Part shown: positions 18,172 to 26,794 of the stretch, piece by piece
Position numbering within the stretch: the first letter of the stretch is position 1
How the letters are laid out: every line of letters starts with the position of its first letter
Source: Chlorogloeopsis sp. ULAP01
GTDB lineage: Bacteria; Cyanobacteriota; Cyanobacteriia; Cyanobacteriales; Nostocaceae
Assembly: GCF_030381805.1 (NCBI RefSeq)
Contig: NZ_JAUDRH010000025.1
Coordinates: forward strand, 21,984-85,983
Direction: 5' to 3'
Length of the DNA: 64,000 nucleotides
Notes under the pieces: model-generated
Told to the model about the DNA's origin: nothing
Databases searched by the model: none
What the model saw: the letters and a program-made list of their open reading frames with translations, nothing else
Translations under genes and position numbers: made by a program

Positions 18172-19023
18172 ATGATTGACCATGACCGCCTCTTCAAAGA
18201 ATTGCTATCTACGTTTTTTATTGAGTTTCTTGATTTATTCTTGCCTCAAGTAGTCAGCCAAATCGACCGTGATTCCATTCAATTTTTACCCCAAGAAGTC
18301 TTCACTGATGTCACCTCTGGAGAGAAGAAGGAAATTGATTTACTGGTGCAGGTACGTTATCAGCAGCAGGAAACTTATTTTTTAATTCACGTTGAAAATC
18401 AGTCGTACACTAAAACAGCATTTGCGAGGCGGATGTTTAAGTATTTTGCTCGCTTACATGAAAAATATGATTTACCGATTTACCCAGTTGTGATTTTCTC
18501 GTTTGATGAACCAAAGCGCCTTGAACCTCAAAATTATCGCGTTACGTTTCCCGATTTAAACGTACTGGAATTTCAATTTGCTGCCATTCAATTGAACCGT
18601 TTAAGTTGGCGAGATTTTCTCACGCAGCCAAATCCGGTGGCCGCAGCATTGATGGCAAAGATGAATATTCCCAAGGAGGAACGTCCCCAGGTAAAGGCGG
18701 AATGTTTGCGATTGCTGGCAACGTTAAAATTAGATCCAGCACGGATGCAACTAATTTCGGGGTTCGTTGATACGTATTTGCAGCTGGATGTGATCGAAGA
18801 GCAAGCTTTCCAAGCGACTATCGATACAATGGGGTTAACTGAGCGGGAGGAAATCATGGAAATTGTAACTAGTTGGGAACAAAAAGCTGCCCAAAAAACA
18901 AGAGAAGAAATTGCACTAAATTTACTGCGCGAGGGGATGGCAACTGAAGCAATTGTGCGAGTAACAGGGTTAACTGTAGAGCGAGTTATTCAGTTACAGG
19001 CACAGTTAACTCAAGAGAATTAA
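18172..19023 (+). CDS. Rpn-family PD-(D/E)XK nuclease (recombination-promoting nuclease/putative transposase)
   Basis: The 283-aa protein starts MIDHDRLFKELLSTFFIEFL, the typical opening of cyanobacterial Rpn/YhgA-like proteins. The PD-(D/E)XK core is visible as KKEIDLLVQVRYQQQETYFLI-type strands (EIDLLVQV, then LIHVENQSYTK), giving the D...E-x-N/Q pattern. The C-terminal part is helical and ends in a variable region (TREEIALNLLREGMATEAI). Rpn proteins cut DNA and raise recombination in E. coli; their cyanobacterial paralogues are numerous and of unknown role. ATG 18172 is preferred over TTG 18136 because AAGGA lies about 7 nt upstream. The gene converges on, and overlaps by 38 bp, the 3' end of the next minus-strand gene. 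Confidence 0.75.
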   Translation: MIDHDRLFKELLSTFFIEFLDLFLPQVVSQIDRDSIQFLPQEVFTDVTSGEKKEIDLLVQVRYQQQETYFLIHVENQSYTKTAFARRMFKYFARLHEKYDLPIYPVVIFSFDEPKRLEPQNYRVTFPDLNVLEFQFAAIQLNRLSWRDFLTQPNPVAAALMAKMNIPKEERPQVKAECLRLLATLKLDPARMQLISGFVDTYLQLDVIEEQAFQATIDTMGLTEREEIMEIVTSWEQKAAQKTREEIALNLLREGMATEAIVRVTGLTVERVIQLQAQLTQEN

Positions 19024-20077
19024 TGTGCCTGCGGACAATACCCCTGGTGGGGTGAGCCGATTGTGCTTGCATATCAAATTTCCATCCCGTGTCCCTCTTG
19101 GTCTTGGCTAAAACTTTGTCGAGTTCGCTATTAGCTCGCTCAAAAGCTTGTATTAATTCAGGTGTGACTCGATTAGTTTGTACTTGACCTGATTGTACGT
19201 CCAAAACAACCTCTCCATTTTTATGAGCAATTATCAAATCTTTCTGCTGGGTGTTAAAGGTTAGATCGTAAACTTTACCTTTAAGTTGGGTAAAACCATC
19301 CTGTTTAACTTCTCCCCAAACCATACCTACTCTTTGAGCAATTTGAGTTAGTCGGCTAATAGAGTTAAATTCTTCTGTGTCTTGATTCATTGCTGCCAAT
19401 GCTTGATCTGGCAATTGCTCACCTAACTTAAACTGATGGGCTACTTCCACAATCCTTTGTTTGTAGTCCTCTGATTTACCTAATTTGTCGGCGGCACTAT
19501 ACCAGTCTCTCAAGTGGTCAATAGTTAGCGATTGAGTTTCAACACTATTAACGGACAAGGGCGGCGGATGCTGATTCTCCACATCTTCTGTAATGTAGGG
19601 ATGAGAAGAGAGCGAAGTTGGTGGGATCAAATATTTAGATCTATCAGGCAGTGATTTGATTTTATCCTCATACTGAATTTGTGAGGAGATCGCATCCCCA
19701 AACTTAAGAGTCATGGCATTAGCCACCAATTCAGGAATGGAGGAATTTACCAAGTTAAAAACAGCTAGTCCCTTTTGAGTTTCTAATGGCACATCTTCTG
19801 CTGGCACAGATGCGATCGCTATATTTTGTTTGAGTAACCATTTGCTTACAGTCTCAACTTTGTGGTTATCCACTGCCATCTGCACGATCCCCAGCATTTT
19901 ATCTTCTGGAGTAGCAAATAGAATTGTGGGTCGTTCTTTGATTTTTTGCAGGATTGGCGCTGTTTTTTCTATTGCCTCCTGCTGTTGGGAACTCACTAAT
20001 TGTGTCCCAAAGGGTTGAGTTTCTTTCGTCCAAACTTCAGGGTATTGGATAGTGTCTGGGTCAATCTTCACCACCAT
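18986..20077 (-). CDS. Conserved hypothetical protein (363 aa) downstream of the polymerase-like gene
   Basis: The 363-aa protein is soluble, with no membrane segment or signal peptide. It has a DNA/RNA-processing flavour without a clear family: a central charged region and a C-terminal segment (VYDLTFNTQQKDLIIAHKNG, then QVQTNRVTPELIQAFERAN) that resembles accessory regions of large plasmid-borne cyanobacterial proteins. It lies 41 bp downstream of the large polymerase-like gene on the same strand, so the two probably form an operon. I do not recognise its function. Its stop lies inside the 3' end of the convergent Rpn gene. Confidence 0.6.
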   Translation of the reverse strand: MVVKIDPDTIQYPEVWTKETQPFGTQLVSSQQQEAIEKTAPILQKIKERPTILFATPEDKMLGIVQMAVDNHKVETVSKWLLKQNIAIASVPAEDVPLETQKGLAVFNLVNSSIPELVANAMTLKFGDAISSQIQYEDKIKSLPDRSKYLIPPTSLSSHPYITEDVENQHPPPLSVNSVETQSLTIDHLRDWYSAADKLGKSEDYKQRIVEVAHQFKLGEQLPDQALAAMNQDTEEFNSISRLTQIAQRVGMVWGEVKQDGFTQLKGKVYDLTFNTQQKDLIIAHKNGEVVLDVQSGQVQTNRVTPELIQAFERANSELDKVLAKTKRDTGWKFDMQAQSAHPTRGIVRRHINSLELTVPVTE

Positions 20078-20118
20078 TGTTGTGGAGAAATTGCTGGTAA
20101 GTGTTGCTTGTACTGGGG

Positions 20119-23100
20119 TCAGCTTGCCAAATTGTAGAACCCCAACTCTTTCAATGCTTGTTTGTCCTTCTTAAAATGCAGCACTCCTAGCGGCTTCCCG
20201 TTTAGAAATACCGCATCTGTTATTTTGGATGGTGGTACTTCTAGGCTAACTTTTCTATATTCTTGGTCGTTGAATATTTGACCTTGATAGTCATAATGAT
20301 TAATTTTATTGATTTTAAGTAAATTGCCGTTGGGCAAAGATGCGATCGCAAATGCGTTTTCGTTACTGTCGGCGATAGTGGTTAGTTTGAGGTTGAGGGG
20401 ATTGCCATCTTTAATATAGTTAAAGCAGTCAAGTTGCTTAACTGAATCAGCATCCAGTTCTCCGAGTGTTTTATCATCAAGTTTAATTTTGACAGCATGA
20501 TTTGGGACGCTGACTGTACCAATCTCTAAAGTCACCGATTCGCCATTAAAAGTTTGTCCGGCACCTTGAAACTTCTTGATTTCTCGGATCGTAAACTCTA
20601 CGGCTGATTTCCCTGTCATAGAGATAGTAGCCTTCGCGGTGTAGGTTTCCCCTGGTACGATATTGGTTTGGGCATTAGTGCCAATTGGTAATTGTCCTGT
20701 TCTTGGCTCTAGCATGGCGAATTCTTTGTACTCACCGTCGCGGCTTTCTTGCACAAATATTAACCGTGAACCATAACGTTCATGCCCTGGAGGGTGATGG
20801 GAAGCTTTTATCTCGATCGGGTATTTCTGTTGTGGATTCCAAACTTTATCCTTGAAATTGTTCGCTTCGCTGCCCAGTGTGCCTAATGTTAGTTGGGTAA
20901 ATTGCAGCTGATTGAGCCTAGAGATGATTTCATCCCCAAACGCTGCAAATACAAAGTTTGGTATCTTTTTGGGGAATTGAGACTGAGATTGTTTACTCTC
21001 CAGTTCGTCTTGTCTAGCCGCACCGACATTCCACGCTGCTGCTGCTGATAATCTTTCTTGTTCTGGTATGCTGGCTCGAAATGCTTCTGCCATTTCATAA
21101 GCTTGTTGGAACATCAGCTTGGTTTGCCCTCGACTCAATTCTGGCTTGAGTTCAACAATTTTTGCGACAAGAGCAACCATTCCTGGCTTGAGGTTATAAT
21201 CTTCCATGCTCAGGAGGCTTACTGTCCCCAATTTCCGATATAGGGGTTTGCCAGATTCGGTTTCACCATTGATTTGGGCGATCGCTAGTAATTTGTGAGG
21301 ACGTTCTTTGGTTTGGTATTTCTCATCAATTGCTTCTAGCTTCAAATTAATTGTCTGTGCCTTCCAGATGCCCGGATGCCCGTAACGAGTTAGGTTGGTA
21401 ATTTCAATTTGCACTCCTTGCTGTGTTTGAACAAGGGCGGAGGGGCCTTGTTCCGTTTCCCGCCGCCTCTCCATTACTACTGCTGCATTGAACTTTTGGT
21501 CAAACTCATGTTTGGCAACTATGGCAGCAAATCGTTGTTGGGGAGTAAATCCTACTGAGTTGAACAAATCCTGAAACTGAACAATTGGGCGTGATTCCAG
21601 TTGCGATTGTTGAAAATATTTATTAGTTTGGCTGATGATTAACTCGACTGGTGAAAATCCTGTAGGAGTAATGCCAGTATTGAGGTAAGCTGTTCTAGAT
21701 TTTTTATCTTTAATATAATTAACATCCCGATACAAATAGCGGCTATTTTCCCGAATTAAATTCATATCGGGTTTTTTAGCACTTTTGAATAAATCTACCG
21801 CTATTTGATTTTGATAACACCCCTCTTCAATCATTACACGGTAAAGAAGGCGATTGACATCCATCGCTTGCTGGATGGTTTCGGGAGTTTGAGGCTCACT
21901 AGCTAGAGCTACAAATTCTTGCATATATGATTTGTACTCTGCCCTAATTGGTTTTAGCTTTTGATAATTTTCTTTTTCAACTCCCTTCGGGAGAGGGAAC
22001 AGGGAACGGACGAACTGTTCCCCGTTGCCCGTTCCCTGTTCCCCGTTAAGTAAACTTTGATAGTGGCTTGATACTTTGTCTAAATATTCCGATTTTTGTT
22101 CAAGAGTACCGTAAGTTTTAAGGATTTCAATTTCCGATTCTAATGCTTCTAATGCTGTTACCTGATTATTAATCACCCCAACGCTGATACTATCGCTCAT
22201 GTGAATGGCAATTTCTTCAAATGATGGCTGGGTTCCATCTTCCTTATAGAAAGACTGCTTTTTCAATTTAACTGTAGGAGCATAAGCATTTTCTCTTTGG
22301 TTTCTATACTCAGCTTCTGCTGTCAAGTTGGGGTACAAACTAGCTAATGCTACGCCGATACAGCCACCATCAAAATCTCGCCCCTGACGTTCTGATTCGG
22401 TTTCTAGTGGTGCTATTTCATTAGCCTCAAGTCTTGCCTTGAGGCGCTTGTGGTCTTCATCATTAACTACAATGATGCCCTTGAGATTTGTACCATCTGG
22501 TGCTAATCTGTCCTCAACAAGCTTATTGGTTGAAACACATAAACCATTAGAATTCAGGAAGGGAGAGCGAAAGTTAAGAATTTTTTCTCCATTATCTAAC
22601 CAGGGAACACAAATTTCTCCGTTCTTCAGTTTCTTAGATGGAATAATCATTCCTCGGTCGAAAGTCAAAGTTCTCCCAAGTGCAATATCTCGCCACTCGT
22701 TTTGTACGAATCTACTCAGTTCTTGTTTAACTTTCTCAGTTTCTAAAAGTTGATTATGTCCACCCATTAAGTCAGCTTTAATGAGTTTGTACATTAATAA
22801 ATCGTCTTTTTGAGATTGATCGGGTTCTTCATCAGCTTCATCCTGAGTCAATATCTCTAATTGTTTAGTCAGTGAGCCATTAGTAACTTGCTTTGTAATT
22901 TCTTGTTGAAGCGATGCTTTATGCTCCTGGGTAAAAGTCTTTCGTTTTTCATACTTGTGACAGTAAAGCTCTGCTAATTTTCTAGGATCGTTTTGAACTA
23001 GAGCTAATTTCTGAGCTTGTGCCTCTAGCTCTTCAGCAAAATCTTTGATGCCTTGGGGAAATGAGGCTAGCAGTTGAGATATAGCAGTACGACCTCGTTC

Positions 23101-23550
23101 TGAAGAGGACTTTTCGCCTAACCATATTTTTTGTTGGTATAAACCCGGCTTGATTTGAGGTTTGCTTGGGCCAGCAGGATTATCTTTGTCTGTGCCTTTG
23201 AAGCTCGATAGGGGAATTACTAGGTCGATTTTTGCCGTATTTTTAGAGTCTGTATATTTGATTATATCTAACTTATATGGTCTTAATGTTCCTTTCCCAA
23301 AGCGATATTTAGTATCTTCTCCATCAGTCTGTGTCCATCCAAATCGATACTGAATAACATGATAACTTTTATCTTTTTGTTCTTCTCTGTTAGTTAATCG
23401 ATTATATAACTCAACTGAAATCTGTCCGTAGCAATCCCCTACTAATTTAAAAGCATCTTCTTTGTCAATTAATCCTCCATTCTCTCTATTAGAATCATCT
23501 ATAACTAAAATATTTAATTCTTCATGAAGTGAATTCTTACAGCTACCCAA
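20119..23550 (-). CDS. Large protein with RNA-dependent RNA polymerase-like (double-psi beta-barrel) motifs; main reading frame
   Basis: This is the 1143-codon C-terminal part of a gene that starts at 23867 in another frame. Motifs follow the order seen in QDE-1/RDR-type polymerases: VIQYRFGW and KYRFGKGTLRPYKL (65-93; compare the QIRYGGYKG region), IPLSSFKG (112-119), RGMIIPSKKLKNGEICV (compare the GxxDExxxLxxGxVFV region), R328-S-P (RNP region) and GRDFDGGCIGV with D392-F-D394-G-G396 (compare DxDGD). G396 stands where the third metal-binding Asp is expected; its codon is GGC, one base from GAC. The last ~740 residues include a beta-rich region (LEPRTGQLPIGTNAQ) of unknown role. A repeat insertion adds about 23 residues near 500-523. 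The family assignment is inference from motif order. The ATG at 23550 is probably not the real start. Confidence 0.5.
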   Translation of the reverse strand: MGSCKNSLHEELNILVIDDSNRENGGLIDKEDAFKLVGDCYGQISVELYNRLTNREEQKDKSYHVIQYRFGWTQTDGEDTKYRFGKGTLRPYKLDIIKYTDSKNTAKIDLVIPLSSFKGTDKDNPAGPSKPQIKPGLYQQKIWLGEKSSSERGRTAISQLLASFPQGIKDFAEELEAQAQKLALVQNDPRKLAELYCHKYEKRKTFTQEHKASLQQEITKQVTNGSLTKQLEILTQDEADEEPDQSQKDDLLMYKLIKADLMGGHNQLLETEKVKQELSRFVQNEWRDIALGRTLTFDRGMIIPSKKLKNGEICVPWLDNGEKILNFRSPFLNSNGLCVSTNKLVEDRLAPDGTNLKGIIVVNDEDHKRLKARLEANEIAPLETESERQGRDFDGGCIGVALASLYPNLTAEAEYRNQRENAYAPTVKLKKQSFYKEDGTQPSFEEIAIHMSDSISVGVINNQVTALEALESEIEILKTYGTLEQKSEYLDKVSSHYQSLLNGEQGTGNGEQFVRSLFPLPKGVEKENYQKLKPIRAEYKSYMQEFVALASEPQTPETIQQAMDVNRLLYRVMIEEGCYQNQIAVDLFKSAKKPDMNLIRENSRYLYRDVNYIKDKKSRTAYLNTGITPTGFSPVELIISQTNKYFQQSQLESRPIVQFQDLFNSVGFTPQQRFAAIVAKHEFDQKFNAAVVMERRRETEQGPSALVQTQQGVQIEITNLTRYGHPGIWKAQTINLKLEAIDEKYQTKERPHKLLAIAQINGETESGKPLYRKLGTVSLLSMEDYNLKPGMVALVAKIVELKPELSRGQTKLMFQQAYEMAEAFRASIPEQERLSAAAAWNVGAARQDELESKQSQSQFPKKIPNFVFAAFGDEIISRLNQLQFTQLTLGTLGSEANNFKDKVWNPQQKYPIEIKASHHPPGHERYGSRLIFVQESRDGEYKEFAMLEPRTGQLPIGTNAQTNIVPGETYTAKATISMTGKSAVEFTIREIKKFQGAGQTFNGESVTLEIGTVSVPNHAVKIKLDDKTLGELDADSVKQLDCFNYIKDGNPLNLKLTTIADSNENAFAIASLPNGNLLKINKINHYDYQGQIFNDQEYRKVSLEVPPSKITDAVFLNGKPLGVLHFKKDKQALKELGFYNLAS
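21980..22048. repeat. Palindromic repeat inserted in frame in the polymerase-like gene
   Basis: GGGAACAGGGAACGG (21995-22009) is perfectly complementary to 22029-22043. A small CTCCCTTCGGGAG hairpin precedes it. On the coding strand it adds a low-complexity segment (NGEQGTGNGEQF) without breaking the frame. Confidence 0.8.
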
Positions 23551-23867
23551 AAAATCGAACCGTAAGCACCTCGGTCTTTTCTATCGGGACATAAGGAATC
23601 AATTACTTCTAAACATTCTGGTTCCCCATAAAGCAATCGAGTTTTAGAGGATAATAAGAGAGTATGTCCATGCGGATGATTTTTTAAATCTGATAGTGTA
23701 CTATATTCATCTATATGACCAAAGGAAAATTTCTGATTTGGAAAGAAAAACTCTAGGAGAGTGTTATCTAACTTTTCAGTTAAAATTGATTGAGGATTCT
23801 TGTTATCACCATCAGTATGAATCCATTGATTTAGTCGAGTATCAAAGTGCTTAAATTCAAGAGACAT
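23514..23867 (-). CDS. N-terminal piece of the polymerase-like gene, cut by a frameshift in a T6 run
   Basis: The 117-codon frame starts MSLEFKHFDTRLNQWIHTDG and reads to GAYGSIF, after which it runs into FWVAVRIHFMKN and a stop. Moving one base at the run of six T (plus-strand A run in cccaaaaaatcg, about 23549-23554) joins GAYGSIF directly to LGSCKNSLHEELNILV, the start of the long downstream frame. The two pieces therefore represent one ~1,250-aa protein. One missing T, a -1 ribosomal slip, or slippage by RNA polymerase on the T run would each restore it. The gene is divergent from the 176-aa gene, with only 39 bp between the starts. Confidence 0.7.
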   Translation of the reverse strand: MSLEFKHFDTRLNQWIHTDGDNKNPQSILTEKLDNTLLEFFFPNQKFSFGHIDEYSTLSDLKNHPHGHTLLLSSKTRLLYGEPECLEVIDSLCPDRKDRGAYGSIFWVAVRIHFMKN

Positions 23868-23906
23868 AGTTTGATTTAAGTATTGAAAATTTTTCAGGAG
23901 TTAAAT

Positions 23907-24437
23907 ATGTCAAGAATTAAACGTTGGATAAATATGCACGGTAAGGAATTTAATCCAGATGGAAGTTTAAAATACCAAGCCAGAGAACAAATGCTGTCCA
24001 GAGGAATGAGTAATGCAGCAATCGATGACTATGCTCGTAGGCTAAAAATCAAATATGACAAGTGGAAACATCTAGATGAAACCGATCCCAAACCTTGGCC
24101 TGTCTACACTGCATATGATTTCTTCACAGCAGAAGAAAAACAACAGTTTAACCCAGATGGATCTGTGCGAAGAGAATATGTAGAATCTGCACTTCGCAGT
24201 GGTATCAGCCAGGGATGGTTAGAAGAAATGGAACGACGTAAGAAACTTGAGGTCGATAATTATAATGCAGTGTCTGCCCGATATGCAGAGCAAGGCATCA
24301 ACTTTGGCTCTGAACAAATGCAACTCATACTTGCTGCCAGCACAACATACGTGCAACGCCGCAAGGAAATGGAAGTAGATATGCGTAACTGTGAACCTGC
24401 CGACAGCTTACCTTTCGACAAAGACACGCCATACTAG
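23907..24437 (+). CDS. Hypothetical protein with an internal duplication
   Basis: ATG 23907 is chosen over the upstream ATG at 23883 because AGGAG lies 7 nt before it, giving 176 aa. The protein contains two related units: EFNPDGSLKYQAREQMLSRG with GMSNAAIDDYARRLK, and QFNPDGSVRREYVESALRSG with GISQGWLEEMERRKK. Each looks like a short helical module introduced by FNPDGS. There are no membrane segments and no recognised domain. It is divergent from the polymerase-like gene with a 39-bp gap, so the two share a control region and may be functionally linked, for example as a small regulator. That link is inference. Confidence 0.65.
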   Translation: MSRIKRWINMHGKEFNPDGSLKYQAREQMLSRGMSNAAIDDYARRLKIKYDKWKHLDETDPKPWPVYTAYDFFTAEEKQQFNPDGSVRREYVESALRSGISQGWLEEMERRKKLEVDNYNAVSARYAEQGINFGSEQMQLILAASTTYVQRRKEMEVDMRNCEPADSLPFDKDTPY

Positions 24438-24476
24438 GCAAGCTCTACAAATCACCAAGAGTGCTGCTTAATAAAA

Positions 24477-24560
24477 AGGGTATGGGGGGTAGGGAAAGAC
24501 GTGATTCACGATTCTTCACTATACCCAACACCCAACACCCTGTTCTTTCGCCCTGCTCCT
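24477..24560. repeat. Short repeat tract
   Basis: ACCCAACACCCAACACCC and GGGTATGGGGGGTAGGG units lie in the spacer between the 176-aa gene and the convergent 124-aa gene. They resemble the other heptamer repeats of the window. Confidence 0.55.
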
Positions 24561-24581
24561 CTCATTCTTCATCCTCATACC

Positions 24582-24956
24582 CTATTCACTGTTTTTAGTT
24601 AACTCTTGATGTGCAGTAGCTGCTTGCAATTCTCCCTTCACCTTGAACACGCCATTGAAGAATGCAATCAGTCCCAAAATTGCAAAGGCTGTCACAACTA
24701 CCCTTTGCAAAGAATTAAATGTAGCTTGTTCTTTTTTTTGTTGGAGTTGAAGTTTGTACAATTGTTGTTCAACTGCCTTATCTCTGAAAAAATGTAAAGC
24801 TTGCATACATTGAGAAGTATCTTCGCCTCTTTGCACTTTTTGGCAGAGTAAAATTTCCAACGATTCTTTGCGACGCTCCAGAGTGGTTAAGTCCAGAGTT
24901 ACAAGTTTTTCTGATGGATGTCTATCATCAAGAGTTTTCAACTGTAATTGTTCCAT
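24582..24956 (-). CDS. Small coiled-coil protein with one transmembrane helix, unknown
   Basis: The 124-aa protein has a charged, Gln- and Lys-rich helical region at about 24-85 (a probable coiled coil, ending LYKLQLQQKKEQATFNSLQR), then one hydrophobic helix at 86-104 (VVVTAFAILGLIAFFNGVF) and a short polar tail. The layout suggests an inner-membrane anchored protein. It matches no family I know. The coding potential looks real because of the clean hydrophobic segment and codon use like its neighbours. Confidence 0.55.
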   Translation of the reverse strand: MEQLQLKTLDDRHPSEKLVTLDLTTLERRKESLEILLCQKVQRGEDTSQCMQALHFFRDKAVEQQLYKLQLQQKKEQATFNSLQRVVVTAFAILGLIAFFNGVFKVKGELQAATAHQELTKNSE

Positions 24957-25138
24957 TTTTTTCTGTTTCTGTTGTAGTAAGGGTGCAGAAAAGTTTTCTA
25001 CACCCGAAATAAGAGCAAAGCGAAAAGGAAGGCGTATCTATACACAACGCAGAGTTTAGCCGCTTTGTCCTCAAAAAAACAATCGCCAAGAGTCATCCTT
25101 TCCCTAGTACTTTTGGCGACGGTCGTGGGGAGATCTTG

Positions 25139-25171
25139 AGGCAGGGGGAGGGGGCAGGGAGCAGGGGGAGA
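25139..25171. repeat. G-rich STRR tract
   Basis: GGCAGGGGGAGGGGGCAGGGAGCAGGGGG-type units. A related C-rich tract (CCTACCCTGCCCCCTGCACC) lies at about 25273-25292, inverted relative to it. Confidence 0.6.
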
Positions 25172-25345
25172 AAGAGTTTTCATTTCAGGTTTTTGCACAA
25201 ATGCGGGATTTATAACTAATCAGCCGGACATGATATTATCGCTCCTGACCTACTCTTTTCTCTGATGAATTAGCCCTACCCTGCCCCCTGCACCTCTGCT
25301 TCCCTTATCAACTTTTGAACGTGGAAATCCAAATCTTCAGGCATA

Positions 25346-25744
25346 TTAATTAGAAGTAAGTATCAATTCTTTGCGCTTGGTCGAGTTCACTATCTTCATT
25401 AAGTGCTGATTGAGATAGCTTTGGGCTGAGATATACAGTCTTTCCCAAATCTCTGGATTGCGACAGATTTTGCTGCCAATTGTATTACCTGCTGTTTTTT
25501 GCGATACTAAGTATTTACGGTAATAAGTACTCCACAAATGTTGGAGAAAACTTTCTGCAAATTCCTCGAAAGGGATAATCCAGTTATACTGCTCGTCCAG
25601 AAATACTCGATATGATGCGATGATTGGTAGTGCAAGGTCAGCCGGCAAGTCAACGGGAAATGTATCTACGTGAGCAGTCGCGATCATACAGTCTGGGCTG
25701 GCATTAATATAGTTGTCTACTTTTAGATTCCAAGTTTTTGGCAT
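25346..25744 (-). CDS. Conserved hypothetical protein, 132 aa
   Basis: The protein begins MPKTWNLKVDNYINASPDCM and has an aromatic-rich middle (FLDEQYNWIIPFEEFAESFL, then STYYRKYLVSQKTAG) followed by a helical basic C-terminus. There is no signal peptide or membrane helix. I do not recognise the family. It stands alone on the minus strand between repeat-rich spacers. Confidence 0.5.
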   Translation of the reverse strand: MPKTWNLKVDNYINASPDCMIATAHVDTFPVDLPADLALPIIASYRVFLDEQYNWIIPFEEFAESFLQHLWSTYYRKYLVSQKTAGNTIGSKICRNPEIWERLYISAQSYLNQHLMKIVNSTKRKELILTSN

Positions 25745-26259
25745 AGTTTATTTTTGATGATAGTCAATTGATATTAATCCTGTAGCATATTTTGAATTAC
25801 TGCTATTTTGAGATTTACAAACTTTATAGTACACTTGTCCTATGCAAAAACACGGTGTTTGAGGATCAAAACTCCTCCCTTAAAAAAGGAGTTTCGATCT
25901 TCCACCGAAGGCGATCGCTTGTAGCCTGCAAGAATATACTAGTAACTATACTTAGTATGATGCGAAATAAATTACTTTATTGGGAGAGATGGCTCTATTC
26001 TAAGAGAGGCTAGAAGTGCAAAAGCAACTAAAATCAAGCTTGGTTTCTGTTTGAATTGTTGTTTTTTACGTTTGATTTGTATATGCAAATTTTCTCCACA
26101 CTTTACCCTAATAGAGCTACTTACAGCAGCCAACCGTTGTGTAATCAAGGAAACAGCATTAACTAAACGAAAATAAAGGAATCCTGCTTTACGCATTACT
26201 TACAAAACCCCCACTATTTGAGAAAATTGAAGAAGAAGTCAGAAGACAGAATACCTGCG

Positions 26260-26303
26260 GTAGGCGCGATAGCGACTTCTGTAAGTAGTCGCTACGCGCC
26301 TAC
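26260..26303. repeat. Long cyanobacterial palindromic repeat
   Basis: GTAGGCGCGATAGCGACT (26260-26277) pairs with AGTCGCTACGCGCCTAC (26287-26303) with one unpaired base and a 9-nt loop. The core GTCGCTACGCG resembles the CAGCCGCTACGCGAACGC unit inserted in the pRiA4b-like gene. Confidence 0.75.
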
Positions 26304-26382
26304 AGAATTCAGAATCAATTGGATGGGGATTCAAACCCCAAGACGAGTCCGCGGCTTCGTACAAGAGCCATTCTGACCGGAG

Positions 26383-26403
26383 GCGGAGCGTCTCCGGCTC
26401 CGC
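26383..26403. repeat. GC-rich hairpin repeat
   Basis: GCGGAGC and GCTCCGC form a 7-bp stem around GTCTCCG. It is a dispersed-repeat type, not followed by a T run. Confidence 0.6.
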
Positions 26404-26794
26404 TCTGACTCCTGAGTTCTTTTATTAAATTTTGACCCTACTTTTTCAATAAGAATTTAAAAATTATCCAAAGAACTTCGCTTTTTACTGAAATTGCTTC
26501 ATCTGCAAAATTTAAGCGTATTTCCTCATGTTTTGTGTCACAAAGAAGATTACAAATTGAAGAAGAATGCAGAATTCTGAATTCCGAATTCCGAATTGAC
26601 TTCTGACTCCTTAAATAATAGGCGATTACCTCTTACTGGAACTATTAACTATCAAAATTGCAAGTTTAAATATTTGTGATTTGTGAAGTTATAAACCGGA
26701 TCTAGTCACAAACTTATCCGGTGTATACTATTGTGCTTTTCTAGGCAAAACTGCGTCAAAAATTACATCTAAATTCCTTCTATAGAGAAACATC

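Larger units (their letters stand above)
25745..26794. other. Repeat-rich intergenic region, no convincing gene
   Basis: About 1 kb holds several dispersed repeats: AAACTCCT/AGGAGTTT (25869-25894), the long palindrome at 26260-26303, a GCGGAGC/GCTCCGC hairpin (26383-26403) and AATTCCG tandem units near 26572-26598. A 74-codon minus-strand frame at 25972-26196 is low-complexity and has no ribosome binding site. The right end should hold the promoter of the next gene. Confidence 0.6.

Noticed and set aside
24998..25198. 66-codon minus-strand frame
   Set aside because: Partly encoded by a G-rich repeat and without family features.
25972..26196. 74-codon minus-strand frame
   Set aside because: Lys/Gln-rich and hydrophobic low complexity without initiation signals, in a repeat-rich spacer.
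26324..26340. tRNA T-arm-like sequence (TGGGG-ATTCAAA-CCCCA)
   Set aside because: No anticodon or D arm, nor an acceptor stem, could be placed around it on either strand. It lies among dispersed palindromes.
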